The notes under the pieces are model-generated. The model was given only the letters and a program-made list of their open reading frames with translations. It searched no databases and was not told the origin of the DNA. Positions 5,314-6,891 of a DNA stretch of 6,891 bases are shown piece after piece (positions within the stretch are counted from its first letter, which is position 1; the number at the start of each line of letters is the position of its first letter). Source of the stretch: Methanomassiliicoccaceae archaeon UBA113 (GTDB taxonomy: Archaea > Thermoplasmatota > Thermoplasmata > Methanomassiliicoccales > Methanomethylophilaceae); NCBI GenBank assembly GCA_002506175.1, contig DAXB01000056.1, forward strand, positions 1-6,891, given 5' to 3'. Position numbers and translations under genes: made by a program.

Positions 5314-6525
5314 TCAGATGTCCGTGAGGATCCTGCATCCGTCCTCTTCCAGCTTCCTGATCAGGATGCCCTCGTGCTCCTGGTCCTTCACCTCGCAGAA
5401 TATGTGGATGCGGTGCTCGTTCATGTCCATCGGGTGGACCGTAGGCTCCTGATTGAGCGAGAATATGTTCGCTCCTACGTCCGAGAACGTCCTCAGGATC
5501 TTCTGCATCGATGTGGATGACGGTATGTACAGCACATCCATCATGATCCAGCGGTGCCTCGCGATCATACCCTTCTGGAGCACCATGAGGATCGAACTGA
5601 TGTCTATGTTGCCTCCGGACAGGACGCATACGACCTTCTTCCCGGCGACGTCCACCTTGTTCTCCAGGAGGGTGGCTATGGGCACCGATCCCGCCGCTTC
5701 CACCACAAGCTTGTTGCGCTCGATGAGGAACGTCAGCGCGGCGTATATGCTCGATTCCGATACCGTTACGACGTCGTCGACGTATCTGTTGATCAGTTCG
5801 CATGTGATCTCTCCCGGTTTCTTCACTGCGATCCCGTCGGCCATGGTGCACGCGGTATCCGTGCAGACGCGTTTCTTCTCACGGAAGCTGCGTGCGATGG
5901 CATCGGCACCTTCGGCCTGGACTCCGATGACCTTAACGTTCGGGTTGATCTGTTTCACTGCGGCTGCAACCCCGGACAGCAGTCCTCCGCCCCCGGCGGG
6001 CACCAGTACGATGTCCGTATCGGGAAGCTGTTCCATTATCTCGAGGCCTATCGTACCCTGTCCCGCGATTACATCCGCATCATCGTAGGGGTGCAGGAAT
6101 ACGGCCCCTCTTTCGTCACAGATCTCCCTCGCTTTGGTATATGCATCATCATAACACGTTCCGTGCAGGACGACCTCGGCCCCGTAGCCCTTGGTGGCCT
6201 CGACCTTGGCGAGAGGCGCCGTCGCGGGCATGACGATCGTGGAAGGTATGCCGCACTGCGTGGCGGAGTATGCGACACCCTGCGCATGGTTTCCCGCGGA
6301 GGATGCCACTATCGGTGCCTTCTGCCCCGACTCGGCCATCTTCATTATCTTGTTGCCTGCTCCCCTGACCTTGAACGAACCGGTCTTCTGCAGGTTCTCG
6401 CATTTCAGATACACCTCCGCTTGGAAGAAACGTGAGAATGTGGAAGAACGGAGCAGCGAAGTCTTCACTGCGAACTTCGATATCCTTTCGGCTGCGGCCT
6501 CTATCTCTGACAATGCGATATCCAT
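5314..6525 (-). CDS. ilvA: Threonine ammonia-lyase (threonine dehydratase) with C-terminal ACT domain
   Basis: This enzyme uses pyridoxal phosphate to turn L-threonine into 2-oxobutanoate and ammonia, the first step from threonine toward isoleucine; serine is often a side substrate. The fold-type II signature is complete: KTGSFKVRGA with the Schiff-base Lys at K52, SSAGNHAQG with N79, the glycine-rich phosphate loop GGGGLLSG (178-185), EAAG (276-279) and LSGGN (302-306). Residues 326-403 form one ACT domain, the arrangement of the single-ACT IlvA/TdcB group of about 400 residues. Such ACT domains bind amino acids and usually give allosteric control, so feedback by isoleucine or valine is possible but cannot be read from sequence. 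The frame is open to an ATG pair at 6577-6579, but the ATG at 6525 is chosen: it gives 403 residues, a TATA-like box lies 26 bases before it, and the 18 extra codons look non-coding. The upstream start remains possible, 10 bases after the preceding gene. Confidence 0.93.
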   Translation of the reverse strand: MDIALSEIEAAAERISKFAVKTSLLRSSTFSRFFQAEVYLKCENLQKTGSFKVRGAGNKIMKMAESGQKAPIVASSAGNHAQGVAYSATQCGIPSTIVMPATAPLAKVEATKGYGAEVVLHGTCYDDAYTKAREICDERGAVFLHPYDDADVIAGQGTIGLEIMEQLPDTDIVLVPAGGGGLLSGVAAAVKQINPNVKVIGVQAEGADAIARSFREKKRVCTDTACTMADGIAVKKPGEITCELINRYVDDVVTVSESSIYAALTFLIERNKLVVEAAGSVPIATLLENKVDVAGKKVVCVLSGGNIDISSILMVLQKGMIARHRWIMMDVLYIPSSTSMQKILRTFSDVGANIFSLNQEPTVHPMDMNEHRIHIFCEVKDQEHEGILIRKLEEDGCRILTDI

Positions 6526-6547
6526 GCTGTTTCGGATGGTAGCATGG

Positions 6548-6554
6548 ATATTTA
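6548..6554 (-). promoter_or_regulatory. TATA-like box for a leaderless ilvA transcript
   Basis: The minus strand reads TAAATAT at 6548-6554, centred 26 bases before the ATG at 6525, the spacing that places transcription start on the ATG itself. No Shine-Dalgarno sequence precedes either this ATG or the ATG pair at 6577-6579. The box is a modest match, so read-through from the upstream small gene may contribute. Confidence 0.35.
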
Positions 6555-6589
6555 CGTCTGGCCCTTCTGCGTTCATCATCGTCTGCGGT

Positions 6590-6775
6590 TTATGCGACGG
6601 TGAGGTCTATCGTTATGTGGGCGATCACCGCGATCATCATCACGGCGATTATCGCCACATGATGTTTGGCAAGAAATCTGGACACTCTCTTGGGGCCTTT
6701 GCGGTTGAAGTATATCTTGAGCACCGTGATCAGCATCAGCAGGGAACACAGCACTCCGAGGAATACGTGGATCAT
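6590..6775 (-). CDS. 61-residue two-helix membrane protein with histidines at helix ends
   Basis: This is a mini membrane protein. Helix 1 spans about 2-23 and helix 2 about 39-60, joined by a strongly basic loop (N24 to K37 with K26, K29, R30, R33, K37) that should face the cytoplasm. Both ends would then be outside. His3 at the start of helix 1 and His53 in the outer half of helix 2 fall on the same side of the membrane; His38 and His39 lie at the inner end. That pattern recalls heme-binding two-helix modules, but Cys10 and the lack of a known motif leave it open. A textbook TATA box 25 bases before the ATG supports a real, leaderless gene. It ends 10 bases before an alternative ilvA start, so the two may be co-transcribed. 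I do not recognise a named family. Confidence 0.68.
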   Translation of the reverse strand: MIHVFLGVLCSLLMLITVLKIYFNRKGPKRVSRFLAKHHVAIIAVMMIAVIAHITIDLTVA

Positions 6776-6797
6776 GTCGTTTGCAGTGTATGATAGC

Positions 6798-6803
6798 TAT
6801 ATA
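6798..6803 (-). promoter_or_regulatory. TATA box of the 61-residue membrane protein (leaderless)
   Basis: The minus strand has GTATATAG with the TATATA core at 6798-6803, centred about 25 bases before the ATG at 6775. That spacing puts transcription start at the start codon. No Shine-Dalgarno sequence lies between, which agrees with leaderless translation. Confidence 0.6.
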
Positions 6804-6868
6804 CATTACAAAGACAAATTCAGGTATTTCTTCTGATCCAACCGCCAATTAAAAGCTTGAAGAACTGT

Positions 6869-6876
6869 AAAAAAAA
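6869..6876 (-). terminator. T8 run, possible transcript end of a gene beyond the right edge
   Basis: The minus strand has a T8 run at 6869-6876, upstream of the promoter for the 61-residue gene. It could end a minus-strand transcript entering from beyond 6891. The bases that would form a preceding stem lie mostly outside the window, so the call rests on the T run alone. Confidence 0.28.
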
Positions 6877-6891
6877 CTGGCCTCTAAGTTG

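Noticed and set aside
5554..6435. Open frame of 293 codons on the plus strand
   Set aside because: It is antisense to ilvA, which has a complete set of family motifs; no ribosome site or TATA box precedes it.
6820..6891. Minus-strand frame open from the right edge to a TGA near 6820
   Set aside because: About 23 codons without a recognisable sequence, crossing a T8 run that looks like a transcript end; it cannot be supported as the tail of a gene.

Overview
The window looks archaeal, most likely a methanogen-type Thermoplasmatota such as a Methanomassiliicoccales gut lineage. This is an inference. The basis is AT-rich TATA boxes placed to give very short or absent 5' leaders, Shine-Dalgarno cores of the GGTG/AGGT/GGAGG kind where there is a leader, moderately GC-rich coding sequence between AT-rich spacers, and no TAG stop among the six complete genes (TGA four times, TAA twice). 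TAG avoidance fits lineages that use UAG for pyrrolysine, but six stops prove nothing.

Layout, left to right. Positions 1-46 hold the first codons of a minus-strand gene that runs off the left edge. Upstream of it lie an operator-like repeated palindrome and an AT-rich, hairpin-rich gene-free stretch up to 339. Then come three minus-strand genes: 340-2211, a 623-residue PD-(D/E)XK nuclease fused to a DUF2075-type SF1 helicase; 2368-3336, an alpha/beta hydrolase of the proline iminopeptidase type; and 3631-4527, a protein of about six short helical (HEAT/LRV-like) repeats ending in a zinc ribbon. The last two are separated by about 290 bases that hold the hydrolase promoter and a nested inverted repeat. 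A four-helix membrane protein (4674-5132, plus strand) is transcribed divergently from the repeat protein and ends at a strong hairpin-plus-T terminator. Converging on it from the right are threonine ammonia-lyase with a C-terminal ACT domain (5314-6525) and, upstream of that, a 61-residue two-helix membrane protein (6590-6775) with a leaderless promoter.

The genes do not form one pathway. Most have their own TATA box, so this reads as a set of single-gene units. The lyase is ordinary amino-acid metabolism. The nuclease-helicase, beside an AT-rich structured spacer, is the accessory-looking part and the best candidate for a defence function. The zinc-ribbon repeat protein and the His-containing mini membrane protein are the least explained genes. 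I saw no CRISPR array, tRNA, rRNA or insertion sequence.
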